Shown here: piece by piece, positions 43,906-51,570 of the stretch
How positions within the stretch are numbered: the first letter of the stretch is position 1
Layout of the letters: each line of letters starts with the position of its first letter
Source: Thermococcus celer Vu 13 = JCM 8558
GTDB lineage: Archaea; Methanobacteriota_B; Thermococci; Thermococcales; Thermococcaceae
DNA: 64,000 nucleotides
Direction: 5' to 3'
NCBI RefSeq assembly: GCF_002214365.1
Contig: NZ_CP014854.1
Span: forward strand, 248,001-312,000
Program-made: the position numbers and the translations under genes
The notes under the pieces: generated by a model
Told to the model about the DNA's origin: nothing
Database searches by the model: none
The model's input: the letters and a program-made list of their open reading frames with translations, nothing else

Positions 43906-44541
43906 TCAGTCACCTCCGCAAGTGAACGGTGCATCGTCCGCCGGCCATGCCTGGATGTTTATATCCACGTCGTAGCCTCCAAGGGTGTTTGATGCCGCAA
44001 GTTCCATGCCAACGCCGAGGGCCTGTCCGGGCTCAAGGTAGAAGCACACGTCTCCAACCGCGGTGTCCGAGTTGTAGGGAACGCCGCCGCCGTTGGTGTT
44101 GTACATCAGTTCGTCGGGGCTGTAGAACGAGACCATTCCGGGATCCGAGGAGGTTATCCTCACGACTATCGTTTCGTTTTCCCAGAGGTGGTTGCTGACG
44201 TTGAAAACCTCGTCGAAGTTGTACCTGCTCTGCGGGCTCAGGCCGATTCCTCTGCCTGTGTACCCGTCGAGCTCCCCCTGGTACTCGGCCCAATCGCTTC
44301 CGTTATCGTTCCCGGGCCAGTTGGGGTTGTCCTTTGAGAAGTCAATAACGAGTTGCCCACCATCGTTCAGGTAAGCGTAGGGCTGAACCGGCGTCAGATC
44401 GATGAGCTCGCTGTCGTCGGGAACGACGGCGATGTGAGTGCTCCTCTGGGCTCTGTAGTCCCTGAAGGTTGCGCTCGTGCCCAACGCGAAGGCCGCCGCT
44501 ATCATCAGCCCCAGCATACCCAGGGCCAGAATTTTCTTCAT
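43906..44541 (-). CDS. DUF1102 surface protein, first copy
   Basis: A 211-residue secreted protein starting MKKILALGMLGLMIAAAFAL, with a GTSATFRDYRAQRS processing region like SipW-type signal peptides, then HIAVVPDDSELIDL and the DUF1102 body (PYAYLNDGGQLVIDFSKDN, FDEVFNVSNHLWEN). First and largest copy in the operon; ends with a Cys near FTCGGD. It has its own promoter (44623-44630). The TasA-like identity is inference from layout and signal. Confidence 0.8.
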   Translation of the reverse strand: MKKILALGMLGLMIAAAFALGTSATFRDYRAQRSTHIAVVPDDSELIDLTPVQPYAYLNDGGQLVIDFSKDNPNWPGNDNGSDWAEYQGELDGYTGRGIGLSPQSRYNFDEVFNVSNHLWENETIVVRITSSDPGMVSFYSPDELMYNTNGGGVPYNSDTAVGDVCFYLEPGQALGVGMELAASNTLGGYDVDINIQAWPADDAPFTCGGD

Positions 44542-44622
44542 GGTACATTACCTCCATGTTTTCCAACGACACCCTCGGCGAAGGCCATCATAAGATGCCT
44601 GATGACGTTAGAGGGGTCGGGG

Positions 44623-44666
44623 TATATAGTAAATTCCGGCTTACTCAATGGTAATACCCCGTTACC
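44623..44666 (-). promoter_or_regulatory. DUF1102 operon promoter with an inverted repeat
   Basis: On the minus strand the TATA box (tatata, plus positions 44623-44630) lies about 85 nt before the ATG. An inverted repeat GGTAA-N7-TTACC (44650-44666) lies upstream, about 20 nt from the box on the far side, where an activator would bind. The 178-base gap contains nothing else of note. The DUF7344-like regulator next door is a candidate binder. Confidence 0.45.
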
Positions 44667-44719
44667 GGAACAAAAATGACTGGATTTTATCAAAACGGGC
44701 GGTTCACGACCGTGCTCCG

Positions 44720-45154
44720 CTAAAACAGCCTCTTGATCTTCCTGTGGTGGACGATGCTTATGAGGAGGTACACCACGGAGGCCAGCAGCAGGTGCAGGTT
44801 CCCGAGGTACCAGCCGGCCACGATGAATATCACCGACGTCCCCATGTAGAAGGTGCTCCAGCTTATGTCGTGCCTGTTGACGGTCTCCATGTAGACGGTA
44901 ACGTTGTCCGGGATCCTCAGGAGCTTAACAACGCCGCGGTCGAAGGTTACGACGCCCTCCCTCTCCAGCTTTGGTATGTGGGTCTGGACTAAACTGACGT
45001 ATACGCTCTTCCTGTGCTTCCGGTCGGTGTCCCCCTCCCTCTCCGCTATGTACTCCACGAGTTCCCGAAGTTCCGCGTTGCCCTCCATCTTCTGGAGGTA
45101 CTCTATCATCAGCATCCTCCTGTCGTTTCCGAGTATAGCCGTTGTCGCGCCCAT
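44720..45154 (-). CDS. Membrane-anchored winged-helix regulator (DUF7344-like)
   Basis: A 144-residue protein with an N-terminal winged helix (LGNDRRMLMIEYL, then RKHRKSVYVSLVQTHIPKLEREGVV) and two C-terminal membrane helices (STFYMGTSVIFIVAGWYL, LHLLLASVVYLLISIV). The YxSLxQxHxPKLxxxGVV block is that of the DUF7344 type domain common in haloarchaeal regulators. A membrane-tied regulator beside a surface-protein operon fits control of envelope genes. It is 4 nt after the small helix-turn-helix gene. Confidence 0.7.
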   Translation of the reverse strand: MGATTAILGNDRRMLMIEYLQKMEGNAELRELVEYIAEREGDTDRKHRKSVYVSLVQTHIPKLEREGVVTFDRGVVKLLRIPDNVTVYMETVNRHDISWSTFYMGTSVIFIVAGWYLGNLHLLLASVVYLLISIVHHRKIKRLF

Positions 45155-45158
45155 TCTC

Positions 45159-45374
45159 TCACCGCAACCGGTAGTGATTTCTCCTGTTTCCGTTGGTGTA
45201 GAACGCCTCCACCTTTCTCTGCTCCACGAGCTTCCTCAGGGTTCTCTCAACCTTCTGCCTCGTGCAGAAAATGCCCCTCTCGTTGAGGAACCTGGTCAGA
45301 AACGCCACGCTGAGCGGTCCACGACTCCGGAGGATATTCCCAATCTCTCGCTCCAGATCAACCACGTTGCTCAC
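45159..45374 (-). CDS. Small helix-turn-helix protein
   Basis: A 71-residue protein (MSNVVDLEREIGNILRSRGP onwards) with a winged-helix pattern: LSVAFLTRFLNERGIFCTRQKVERTLRKLVEQRKVEAFY. GTG 45374 is preferred because GGGGGTGG lies just upstream; a GTG at 45386 is also in frame. It precedes the membrane regulator with a 4-nt gap, so the two are co-transcribed and may regulate the DUF1102 operon or themselves. Confidence 0.65.
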   Translation of the reverse strand: MSNVVDLEREIGNILRSRGPLSVAFLTRFLNERGIFCTRQKVERTLRKLVEQRKVEAFYTNGNRRNHYRLR

Positions 45375-45402
45375 AACCACCCCCACATGTTAGGCAACGA
45401 TT

Positions 45403-45442
45403 ATGTAACGCTACATCCGGTTGGTAGTCATACTATTTAAAG
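45403..45442 (-). promoter_or_regulatory. Regulator-operon promoter with a 14-bp dyad
   Basis: On the minus strand ctttaaatag (plus 45433-45442) is the TATA box. ATGTA-ACGC-TACAT (45403-45416), a perfect dyad with 5-bp arms, lies where transcription would start. That position fits a repressor site, perhaps for self-control by the small helix-turn-helix protein. Confidence 0.45.
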
Positions 45443-45776
45443 GTGTTTGAAAAGTCCGATTTTCGACTTTTATTGGCTCAAAAGGAGTATATCCCATCGT
45501 AGGGCGAAAACAGCCGAGAAAGACTCTAAAAATCCACTGTCCACCTGTTTTTATCCTCCGGATTTCCGGCCGTCATTGGGAACTGAACAACTTTCCGTCA
45601 ATCTCCCGGCAATACGCCAAACATCCGCGATTTTCCCGGGGAAGTTAACCCCTGGAATATTCACGTCGGATATTAAAAACCGCTTCGAGATACTAACCGG
45701 AGTATAACACGAGGTTCGAAAGGGGAAAGGAGGACATGGAAAAGAGTGGGGTTCGATGGTCTGGAGCCCGGTTGAA
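45443..45776. other. Non-coding gap before tRNA-Gln
   Basis: About 330 bases, GC-poor in parts, with no supportable gene. A few short inverted stretches are visible (for example around agtccgattttcgact) but no consistent structure, repeat or promoter on the plus strand. Confidence 0.5.
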
Positions 45777-45852
45777 TGGTAGCCCCGCGGGGATTCGAAC
45801 CCCGGTCGCGGGATCCAGAGTCCCGCATGCTTGGCCGCTACACCACGGGGCT
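45777..45852 (-). tRNA. tRNA-Gln (CUG)
   Basis: The minus strand folds as a tRNA: acceptor AGCCCCG/CGGGGCT, anticodon stem CGGGA/TCCCG with loop CTCTGGA (anticodon CTG), T-arm GGGGTTCGAATCCCC. The discriminator A is followed by encoded CCA (45777-45779). A TATA box tttataaata lies about 30 nt upstream (45881-45890). Confidence 0.93.
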
Positions 45853-46563
45853 GTGCCCGTTGATAGCTTAAGGGAGGTATTTATAAATTTTATCCCTACG
45901 CTTAACCCTTCCGGGAGCTCAAACCATGCGCCTCCATCGGCCTTTTGGAAGAAGGCTGGGGAAAAATGGCCCTTTCTCATGAGAGGCTGGGATGAGAGCG
46001 TGCGCTCTAAAAGTTGGAGAATCAAAGAGGGATTAGCATTAAGACCAATCCCTGAACAGGTTTCACTTTTTATTCTGGCGTTCTCCGAACGCCTTGTGGG
46101 AGTGAAACACTACAAAACGGGCCGATTAAAAGCAATCCAACTTGATAGCTGGCGTCTCTGAGAAGCACCTGAACTTCCGCCATCCGTCTGGATGTTCGAA
46201 CGATAGTGAGAACAGCGCTTGCGAAGCAAGGGCTGAAGGCTGGCGAAAAATGGTGATTCCTTTTAACTGCCCTCCCGTGAGTGTTTGCACCCTCAAACGG
46301 CCATTGAACTCCGAATTCGAGATTAAAAGGCCAAATCCAAGGGGTTTGCAATCTCCCGCGCTCCGAAGGAGCACCATCCAAAAGCAAACCCCACCATAAA
46401 AGCTTTCTTAAGAAGAGTGAATTCAAAACCCAAGAGCAGTCTTTACCTTAGCAAACACCCTTAAACTGCTCCTTGAAAAAAGAATCACCCTTTTCCGTCA
46501 ACGCTTTGAGAAACAAGAACCTGTTCCAGGGGTGTGGGGGCTCCGCCCCCTTGTCTTTCGTTA
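45853..46563. other. 0.7 kb non-coding stretch between tRNA genes
   Basis: No convincing gene. Short hairpins recur (gctcc-gaa-ggagc, cttg-cgaag-caag, gagcg-tgcgctc), and two similar blocks, gaaggctggggaaaaatgg (45951-45969) and gaaggctggcgaaaaatgg (46235-46253), differ by one base. Several short frames lie antisense to each other without ribosome-binding sites. It may be an old repeat or a non-coding transcript; there is no stronger evidence. Confidence 0.4.
46536..46550 (-). terminator. GC hairpin downstream of tRNA-Ile
   Basis: GGGGGC-tcc-GCCCCC forms a perfect 6-bp stem, 13 nt past the 3' end of the minus-strand tRNA-Ile gene. It could mark the 3' end of the tRNA transcript. On the plus strand it is followed by ttgtcttt. 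Confidence 0.35.
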
Positions 46564-46641
46564 TGGTGGGCCCGCGGGGCTTCGAACCCCGGACCTCCCG
46601 CTTATCAGGCGGGCGCTCTGACCAGGCTGAGCCACGGGCCC
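46564..46641 (-). tRNA. tRNA-Ile (GAU)
   Basis: Minus-strand tRNA: acceptor GGGCCCG/CGGGCCC, anticodon stem CCCGC/GCGGG with loop CTGATAA (anticodon GAT), T-arm CGGGGTTCGAAGCCCCG. Discriminator A is followed by encoded CCA (46564-46566). It lies 12 nt downstream of tRNA-Glu and is probably made from the same transcript. Confidence 0.93.
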
Positions 46642-46653
46642 GCGAGAAGATTT

Positions 46654-46731
46654 TGGTGCCCCGGCCGGGATTTGAACCCGGGTCGCGGGATCGAGAGTCC
46701 CGCATGATTGACCGGGCTACACCACCGGGGC
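46654..46731 (-). tRNA. tRNA-Glu (CUC)
   Basis: Minus-strand tRNA: acceptor GCCCCGG/CCGGGGC, anticodon stem CGGGA/TCCCG with loop CTCTCGA (anticodon CTC), T-arm CCGGGTTCAAATCCCGG, discriminator A, encoded CCA (46654-46656). A TATA-like ctttttaaacc lies at about 46760-46771. It heads a two-tRNA unit with tRNA-Ile. Confidence 0.93.
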
Positions 46732-46798
46732 GCGTCCGAGATTAGAGAGCCTGGAGGGTTTAAAAAGTTTTTGGTAATATGGAGCCCTGGGGGTGTCT

Positions 46799-47755
46799 TC
46801 ATTGAATACCTCCCAGAAGCTCCCTGACGGTTCTCCTAACCGCCTCGTAGCTATCCAGCCTTGGCTTCCAGCCGGCTTTCTTCGCCTTCTCTATGCTCAG
46901 GCGCATGAACTTGACGTCGCCCTTCCAGCCGCGACCACCATCAACGCCGCCCGTGAACCTGAAGGCCGGCCTCAGCCCCATCTCCTCGCTCACTATCTCC
47001 GCTATCTCCCCCACGGTTATCCAGTCGTCGTTGCCGAGGTTGTAGAAGTCGACCCGCGCCTTTCCTTTCTTGAACGCCCCGAACAGGTGGAGCATGCCGT
47101 TAACGGTGTCGCTCACGTGGAGGTAGCTCTTCCTCTGCGTTCCGTCGCCGAGTATCTCGAGCTCGTTCGGGTTCCTTCTGAGCTTGTTGATGAAGTCGTA
47201 GATGACCCCGTGGTTGGAGCGCTCGCCTATGATGTTGGCCAGACGGAAGATCAAAGCCCTGAAGTCAAAGGTGTGGGCGTAGCCGCTGATGAGGGCCTCG
47301 GCGGCAAGCTTCGCCCCGCCGTAAACGCTTATCGGCTCCAGCGGCGCGTAATCCTCTGGAGTGGGTATCACCCCGGCGTCGCCGTAAACGGTCGAGGAGC
47401 TCGTGAAGACGAGGTACTTAACGCCGGAATCCTTCATTGCACTTAGCAGGTTGTGGGTTATCAGAACGTTCGTCTCGTAGAGGAGCTCTGGACTCTGGGA
47501 GCCTATCCTGACCTCGGGGTTGGCGGCGAGGTGGAAGACGGCCTCGACGCCATCGACGGCCTTCCTGACGGTTTCGACGTCCCGCATGTCCCCCCTTATG
47601 AACTCGAACCCCTCGTGGTTCATCCAGCGCTTTACGTTGTCGAGGCTACCCGCGCTCAGGTCATCGAGAACCCTGACATCATGACCGGATTCCATCAGGG
47701 CATCCACGAGGTGCGAGCCTATGAAACCAGCACCGCCCGTAACGAGAACCTTCAT
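46799..47755 (-). CDS. NAD-dependent nucleotide-sugar epimerase (GalE-like)
   Basis: A 318-residue short-chain dehydrogenase of the extended (GalE/UDP-glucose 4-epimerase) group: NAD motif GGAGFIGSH at 7-15, catalytic Ser in SSSTVYG and Tyr-x3-Lys in VYGGAK. The substrate (UDP-glucose, UDP-GlcNAc or other) cannot be fixed from sequence. It diverges from a sugar nucleotidyltransferase across a 96-base promoter region and probably supplies sugars for glycans with it. Confidence 0.88.
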   Translation of the reverse strand: MKVLVTGGAGFIGSHLVDALMESGHDVRVLDDLSAGSLDNVKRWMNHEGFEFIRGDMRDVETVRKAVDGVEAVFHLAANPEVRIGSQSPELLYETNVLITHNLLSAMKDSGVKYLVFTSSSTVYGDAGVIPTPEDYAPLEPISVYGGAKLAAEALISGYAHTFDFRALIFRLANIIGERSNHGVIYDFINKLRRNPNELEILGDGTQRKSYLHVSDTVNGMLHLFGAFKKGKARVDFYNLGNDDWITVGEIAEIVSEEMGLRPAFRFTGGVDGGRGWKGDVKFMRLSIEKAKKAGWKPRLDSYEAVRRTVRELLGGIQ

Positions 47756-47851
47756 CGTACCACCAACCCCGATGAAACGGAATAGTTTAAATACGTTTAG
47801 GGAGTACCCTTTCAGGAATTACAAGCGTTAAAGGTTATCCCGGTGGTGACC

Positions 47852-48847
47852 ATGAAGGTTCTCATAATGGCCGGCGGCTACGCGACCAGGCTGTGGCCCA
47901 TCACGAAGGACAACCCCAAGGCCCTGCTGCCGGTGGGGAACAGGACGATACTCGACTACATCCTGGAGAAGGCCGGCGAACTGGGATTCGAGACGTACAT
48001 CTCCACGAACCGCTTCTTCGAGGCGCACTTCAGGCCCTACGCCGAGAGGTACGGGGTCGGGCTGATAGTGGAGGACACGCTCCACGAGGAGGAGAAGCTC
48101 GGCACAATCGGGGCCATGAAGAGGGCCGTTGATGAGCTGGGCCTCGACGACTACCTCGTGATAGCCGGCGACAACCTCTTCTCCTTCTCCCTCAGGGAGT
48201 TCCTGGGCGCGTACGACGGAACGACGCTCATAGCCGTTTACGACGTCGGCGATCTGGAGCTGGCGAAACGCTACGGTGTCGTTGTCCTTGAGGGTGATAG
48301 GGTAGTCTCCTTCCAGGAGAAGCCCGCCGAGCCCGGCTCGACTCTCGTGAGCACCGGCGTCTACGTCTTTCCGCGGAAGGTTATGGGGCTCATAGACGAG
48401 TACCTCTCCAACGGGAACCGCGACTCCCCGGGCTACTTCATCCAGTGGCTCCTGTCGAGAGGCGTTGACATCAGGGCTTACAGGTTCGACGACTACTGGT
48501 ACGACATCGGCTCCGCCGACAGCTACCTGGAGGCTCTGAAGACATTACTCCGGGAGAGCCACATCGAGGAGATCCAGATAAGCCCCTACTCGAAGATAAT
48601 TCCGCCGGTGGTCATAAAGCGGGGGGCGAAGGTACTCGGGCGTTCGATAATCGGGCCCTACGCCTACATCGGCGAGGACTGCCTCATAGAGAACTCCGAC
48701 GTCAGCGATTCGATAATCTTCAGGGGAACGACGATAAGAAACGCCACCATCTGGCGCTCGATAATAGACGAGAGGTGCGAGATAAGGAACCTCGAGCTGA
48801 GGAAGAGCCTCGTCGGCGGGCACGCAAAGATACAGAGGGGAGAATGA
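47852..48847 (+). CDS. Sugar-phosphate nucleotidyltransferase
   Basis: A 331-residue enzyme with the nucleotidyltransferase motif MAGGYATRLWPITKDNPKAL (residues 5-24) and a C-terminal left-handed beta-helix of hexapeptide repeats (GPYAYIGEDCLIENSDV). It transfers NMP to a sugar 1-phosphate; UTP/glucose, dTTP/glucose or GTP/mannose cannot be separated here. ATG 47852 follows GGTGGTGA; a GTG at 47843 is in frame. It precedes the oligosaccharyltransferase gene by 12 nt, suggesting shared use in protein glycosylation. Confidence 0.85.
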   Translation: MKVLIMAGGYATRLWPITKDNPKALLPVGNRTILDYILEKAGELGFETYISTNRFFEAHFRPYAERYGVGLIVEDTLHEEEKLGTIGAMKRAVDELGLDDYLVIAGDNLFSFSLREFLGAYDGTTLIAVYDVGDLELAKRYGVVVLEGDRVVSFQEKPAEPGSTLVSTGVYVFPRKVMGLIDEYLSNGNRDSPGYFIQWLLSRGVDIRAYRFDDYWYDIGSADSYLEALKTLLRESHIEEIQISPYSKIIPPVVIKRGAKVLGRSIIGPYAYIGEDCLIENSDVSDSIIFRGTTIRNATIWRSIIDERCEIRNLELRKSLVGGHAKIQRGE

Positions 48848-48859
48848 GGGGGCGAAGGA

Positions 48860-51223
48860 ATGGACACCGAAGACCCTAGAAGGAGGCTCGGGAAGGCGGT
48901 CGACCTGATTTTAGCCCCAAAGTACGCCATCTTAACCCTCCTTATCGTCTCCTCCGCCGTCCGCCTCCTCCCGATGCGCTTCAGGTACCTCCTCGGCTAC
49001 GACCCCTACTTCCACCTTGCCTACACGCGCTACGCCCTGACCCACGGCTGGGTGAACTTCTTCCCCTACGCCCTCGGCCCATGGGGGTACCAGGTTCACA
49101 GCTTCCATCCCCTCGGCCTCTGGATGACACCTGCCTTCGTTTACAAACTCCTGAAGCCACTCGGCGTTTCCCTCTTCAACGCCTTTCGCCTGACCCCCGT
49201 CATCTTCGGTGTCCTCACCCTGATCTTCACCTATCTAACCATCCTCAGGCTCTACGGTAAAAGGGAGGCCTTTCTCTCGGCCTTCTTCCTGTCCGTTCTC
49301 TTCGGCCACGTCTTCCGCTCGATGGCCGGCTACTACCGCGGGGACAACTACATGCTCTTCTGGTACAGCGTCGGGCTCTACGGGATGGCCCTCGGTCTCA
49401 CCCTGAGGCCAGGGAAGTGGGGTTACAGGAGGTTCATCATCTACGTTATCCCCGCCGTCGCGGGCGGCCTCTCGGCGGTGTTCTGGCAGGCGTACTACCC
49501 GATATTCGCCTTCCTCCTGGCCAACACCCTCCTGCTTGCGGTTGGAGCCTTCTTACTCAGGAAGGATAGGTACCTCCTCGATTCCCTCGTTCTCACGATC
49601 TCAACCGCCCTTGGAGCCCTGATCGCCAACTACCTCGGTGGGATCTTCGGCTACGGCATGGTTGGGCACAACAGGTGGCTGGGCAGGAAACTGGCCGAGG
49701 AGCTGGGACTCAGCTTCGGATGGATGAAGGACGTTTTTCTGCTGGCTTTTCTGAAGTACGCCGTTCCTCTGGCGGTTCTGGCGATCGTGGTGCTTCTCAT
49801 CACATCGAGGTTCCTCAGGGGAAAGAAGGAGCGGGCGCTGGTCGTTGCAATCGGACTCCTTCTCGCCCTGTGGCTGGCGGTGAGGTACTACGGGACGGTT
49901 AACGAACTCCTGCAGAGGCTGTTCCCCCAGTCCCCGATAGTCGAGACGCAGAGGACGGGTTTCGGAGACTGGTGGGAGGCCTACGGCGTAGCCGGCCTCC
50001 TCTTCCCGCTCTTCGCCCTGAGGTTTCTCCCGTCGAGGGCCAAACTCAGGGATTTCCTCCTCCTCGGAACCCTGGTGGTTCAGCTTCCGATGGTCTTTCT
50101 GTGGACGAGGTTCCTGTTCATAAGCTCCCTCTCAATAGCGCTGGGGACGGGAATCGGACTGGTCGAGCTTTACGATGTCTTAAGTCCAAGGCTCTCGCTT
50201 AAGAAGGGTGGCGCGCTGGCGTTGTCTGCGCTGTTGCTCTTAATTCCTGTCGTGGGGGCCTACCAGGGCTTCCGGACCACCCTGAGCGTTAAACCCCTGG
50301 CGGACGAGCACTGGGAGAGGGCTTTAACCTACCTCGGGGAGAGCTCCAGCATAAACGACGTTGTCCTGACCTGGTGGGACCAGGGGCACTGGGTGACGTA
50401 CTTCGCCGGACGGGCGCCCGTCGCCCAGGGAGGTCCCAATGGGGCCGTTGCCAAGTATTATCTCGGACTGGAGAACGGGAGGTACCTGATGAACCTCGGG
50501 GTTGACTACGTGGTCGTCTCCTACGACACCGTGCTGAAGTTCGGCTCGGTGCTCGAGACGGCGGGTGCCTCGCCTCGAGAGTACGCAATGATTCCAATGC
50601 CGCTCGTCTCCGCCGGCGGGGTGCTCGTCTTCTCCACAGGGGGTTACTCGATAATGGCTGTGCCCGAAGGGGATCGCTGGAACGTTCAGGTCAACGCGGG
50701 GGGAACCGTACTGATACCGGGGAAAGTCTTCGTTGAGCGGGGGAAGTCCCTGGAAAGTGTGGTCCTCACAGGGAGGCCGAACGCCGACGCCTACGTTTAC
50801 ATCAACCTGAACTACGGCTACGCCGTCCTGATGAACGGGAAGGCCTTCAACACGCCCCTCGCCAGGCTCATGTTCACGGATGAGTACCCTGGTTATTACA
50901 GGCCCGTTTACTCCGATGGCGGTTACGTCAAGGTCTTCCGGTTCGAGCATCCCAACGTCGTCGTTGCCGCCGGGAACGGCTCGGTGGTTCTTAGGTTCAC
51001 GAACGCCACCGGGACTGGGATTGGGATCTTCGGCTACCTGGACAATGGAACCAGGGTCTTCAAGAAATGGTACGGCGTTAAGGGAAAGGACGAACTCATC
51101 CTGCCCGGCGACCTGAACGGTAGCGTCGTCGTCCGCTACACCTACACCCAGAAGAAGACCGTGCTCGACAGGGGCGTTTTCAGGATATCGGATGTGCTGT
51201 CCGGTACTGATACAGGGGATTAA
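48860..51223 (+). CDS. Oligosaccharyltransferase, STT3/AglB family
   Basis: AglB moves a lipid-linked oligosaccharide to Asn in exported proteins. The 787-residue protein has about 12 membrane helices in the first 450 residues, an early metal-binding Asp in GYDPYFH (residue 48), YRGDNY near residue 160, and the hallmark WWDQG at 505-509, followed by a beta-rich outer domain. It is shorter than the main Pyrococcus AglB (near 970 residues), so it may be a second, short-type copy. The N-sequon-rich surface proteins in this window are plausible substrates. Confidence 0.92.
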   Translation: MDTEDPRRRLGKAVDLILAPKYAILTLLIVSSAVRLLPMRFRYLLGYDPYFHLAYTRYALTHGWVNFFPYALGPWGYQVHSFHPLGLWMTPAFVYKLLKPLGVSLFNAFRLTPVIFGVLTLIFTYLTILRLYGKREAFLSAFFLSVLFGHVFRSMAGYYRGDNYMLFWYSVGLYGMALGLTLRPGKWGYRRFIIYVIPAVAGGLSAVFWQAYYPIFAFLLANTLLLAVGAFLLRKDRYLLDSLVLTISTALGALIANYLGGIFGYGMVGHNRWLGRKLAEELGLSFGWMKDVFLLAFLKYAVPLAVLAIVVLLITSRFLRGKKERALVVAIGLLLALWLAVRYYGTVNELLQRLFPQSPIVETQRTGFGDWWEAYGVAGLLFPLFALRFLPSRAKLRDFLLLGTLVVQLPMVFLWTRFLFISSLSIALGTGIGLVELYDVLSPRLSLKKGGALALSALLLLIPVVGAYQGFRTTLSVKPLADEHWERALTYLGESSSINDVVLTWWDQGHWVTYFAGRAPVAQGGPNGAVAKYYLGLENGRYLMNLGVDYVVVSYDTVLKFGSVLETAGASPREYAMIPMPLVSAGGVLVFSTGGYSIMAVPEGDRWNVQVNAGGTVLIPGKVFVERGKSLESVVLTGRPNADAYVYINLNYGYAVLMNGKAFNTPLARLMFTDEYPGYYRPVYSDGGYVKVFRFEHPNVVVAAGNGSVVLRFTNATGTGIGIFGYLDNGTRVFKKWYGVKGKDELILPGDLNGSVVVRYTYTQKKTVLDRGVFRISDVLSGTDTGD

Positions 51224-51317
51224 CCTTCCAGATCTCATGCCTTTTTCGAAACCTTTATATTGCCTGCTCCCATGTATCGAGTGTAATTAAATATCATTAA
51301 GGCAGGAGGTGTTTGGG

Positions 51318-51545
51318 ATGGCCGATGAGAAGAAGTACACGACCGTTTCCATACCGAAGCCCCTCTACGACAAGATCAAGGCCAGAATAGAGGGCACAGG
51401 GTTTACTTCGGTTTCGGACTACGTCACATACGTTCTCCGCGAGGTTCTGGCGAGCCTCGAAGAGGAGGAGAAGGAAGAGGTCTTCACAGAGGAGGAGGAA
51501 GAGAAGGTCAAGGAGAGGCTCCGCGCCCTCGGTTACCTCGACTGA
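51318..51545 (+). CDS. Ribbon-helix-helix protein with acidic tail
   Basis: A 75-residue protein: strand KKYTTVSIPKPLYDKIK, helix pair with SVSDYVTYVLREVL, then a Glu-rich coil (LEEEEKEEVFTEEEEEKVKERL). RHH fold with a possible acidic oligomerisation tail. ATG 51318 follows AGGAGGTG; a GTG at 51309 is in frame. It lies 25 nt before sat, so it may regulate the sulfate-activation genes. A TATA-like ctttatattg at 51252-51261 lies upstream. Confidence 0.75.
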   Translation: MADEKKYTTVSIPKPLYDKIKARIEGTGFTSVSDYVTYVLREVLASLEEEEKEEVFTEEEEEKVKERLRALGYLD

Positions 51546-51570
51546 GGCCTTTCCTTTTTGAGGTGGTACC

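Noticed and set aside
45693-46426. Several 80-140-codon frames around the tRNA genes
   Set aside because: They run through the tRNA-Gln gene or contradict one another, lack ribosome-binding sites, and match no family.
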